From Saprospiraceae bacterium (GTDB taxonomy: Bacteria > Bacteroidota > Bacteroidia > Chitinophagales > Saprospiraceae): a stretch of 64,000 nt of DNA. Location: assembly GCA_020630435.1 (NCBI GenBank), contig JAHDBJ010000001.1, forward strand, positions 186,001 through 250,000, given 5' to 3'. The position numbers and the translations under genes were made by a program. Each line of letters opens with the position of its first letter. Position 1 is the first letter of the stretch. This document shows, in pieces, positions 63,636 through 64,000 of the stretch. The notes under the pieces were generated by a model. The model saw only the letters and a program-made list of their open reading frames with translations. It ran no database searches and was not told the DNA's origin.

Positions 63636-63643
63636 TACCTTTG
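63636..63643 (+). promoter_or_regulatory. Candidate -7 promoter box for the aldehyde dehydrogenase gene
   Basis: TACCTTTG matches TAnnTTTG exactly, 61 bp before the ATG at 63704. Confidence 0.5.
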
Positions 63644-63703
63644 TGGGAATTTTATAAAAATTATCTTTTCAGACATCAACCAAATTTTTAAAATACCAAA
63701 TTT

Positions 63704-64000
63704 ATGAATTTAGATTTTTTGAAAACGCTTGGACTTTCAGAGAAAAATGCAGGCACAAGTACGGGAATAGAAAGCACTAGTAAGGGAGCATACATTGATT
63801 CCTATTCTCCTGTAGATGGAAAATATATAGGTAGTGTTAGTACAACAACTAGAGACGAATACGATGCTGTGGTGCAAAAATCAAAAGAAGCCTTTAAAAC
63901 ATGGCGAACACTTCCTGCACCAAAACGTGGCGAAATCGTTCGTTTATATGGCGAAGCACTAAGAGAACATAAAGAAGCTCTAGGGAAACTAGTTTCTTAT
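63704..64000 (+). CDS. Aldehyde dehydrogenase (ALDH7/aminoadipic-semialdehyde type), N-terminal part
   Basis: The first 99 residues of a gene that runs off the right edge. The protein shows the N-terminal ALDH pattern: SYSPVDGKYIGSVSTTTRDEYDAVVQKSKEAFKTWR is the typical opening (about 34-68), followed by LPAPKRGEIVRLYGEALREHKEALGKLVSY. The N-terminal MNLDFLKTLGL and the spacing resemble the ALDH7 (antiquitin, alpha-aminoadipic semialdehyde dehydrogenase) group used in lysine catabolism. The catalytic Cys and Glu lie outside the window, so the subgroup is a best guess. A -7 box lies upstream. Confidence 0.85.
   Translation, partial: MNLDFLKTLGLSEKNAGTSTGIESTSKGAYIDSYSPVDGKYIGSVSTTTRDEYDAVVQKSKEAFKTWRTLPAPKRGEIVRLYGEALREHKEALGKLVSY

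Overview
This window is AT-rich, gene-dense DNA from a member of the Bacteroidota, most likely of the Saprospirales/Chitinophagales side of the phylum, although the exact lineage is an inference. The evidence is: type A C-terminal sorting domains of the type IX secretion system on two exported proteins; a DUF4271 gene beside hemD; a zeaxanthin-type carotenoid operon with a fused CrtYc/CrtYd-like cyclase; the futalosine-pathway enzyme MqnA; promoters with the TAnnTTTG -7 box; almost no Shine-Dalgarno sequences; and several genes whose only possible start is TTG. It reads as ordinary chromosome. I see no prophage, integrase, transposase, CRISPR array, plasmid module or classical defence island.

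Layout. 0-9 kb (mostly minus strand): recJ, an orphan membrane histidine kinase, hemD-DUF4271, a WecA/MraY-type glycosyl-1-phosphate transferase coupled to a fluoride channel gene, and glycyl-tRNA synthetase. 9-20 kb: two unknown genes, a CtpA-type protease, a TraB/GumN lipoprotein, fabI with a linked membrane protein, an aminotransferase-prephenate dehydrogenase pair, era, an M15 peptidase and a DUF2279 protein. 20-28 kb: two tandem long-chain acyl-CoA ligases and the operon crtI-crtB-unknown-crtZ-crtYcd, preceded by a leader rich in inverted repeats. 28-39 kb: trmN6, an AlkD-like protein, a T9SS-exported esterase, two small envelope proteins, a soluble TPR histidine kinase, a subtilase with a large insertion, mqnA, a histidine phosphatase and a conserved 472-residue protein of unknown function.

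39-49 kb: an ADP-ribosylglycohydrolase gene followed by a HELGH metalloprotease-like gene, a triple-LysM exported protein, a DUF937-OmpA fusion, an IGHMBP2-like helicase, a JmjC-type cupin, a small monooxygenase-fold protein and prmC. 49-64 kb: an exported beta-helix protein, a DUF1573-T9SS protein, tRNA-Arg(TCG), a 999-residue TPR protein, gyrB, a cyclase-family hydrolase, a lipoprotein, nadD, PBP1A, a GNAT acetyltransferase, an unknown protein, and the start of an aldehyde dehydrogenase gene cut by the window edge.

The least explained items are: (i) a roughly 165-bp dispersed, imperfectly palindromic intergenic repeat present twice (39198-39360 and 48891-49058); (ii) the 154-residue protein translationally coupled inside the carotenoid operon; (iii) the pair of ADP-ribosylglycohydrolase and HELGH protein genes; (iv) a membrane protein linked to fabI whose N-terminus resembles a small phage/proteobacterial family (IDQLxN...PDxTISSR...GHC); and (v) the paired inverted repeats in the crt leader. 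Most other genes are housekeeping or envelope functions with clear family signatures.
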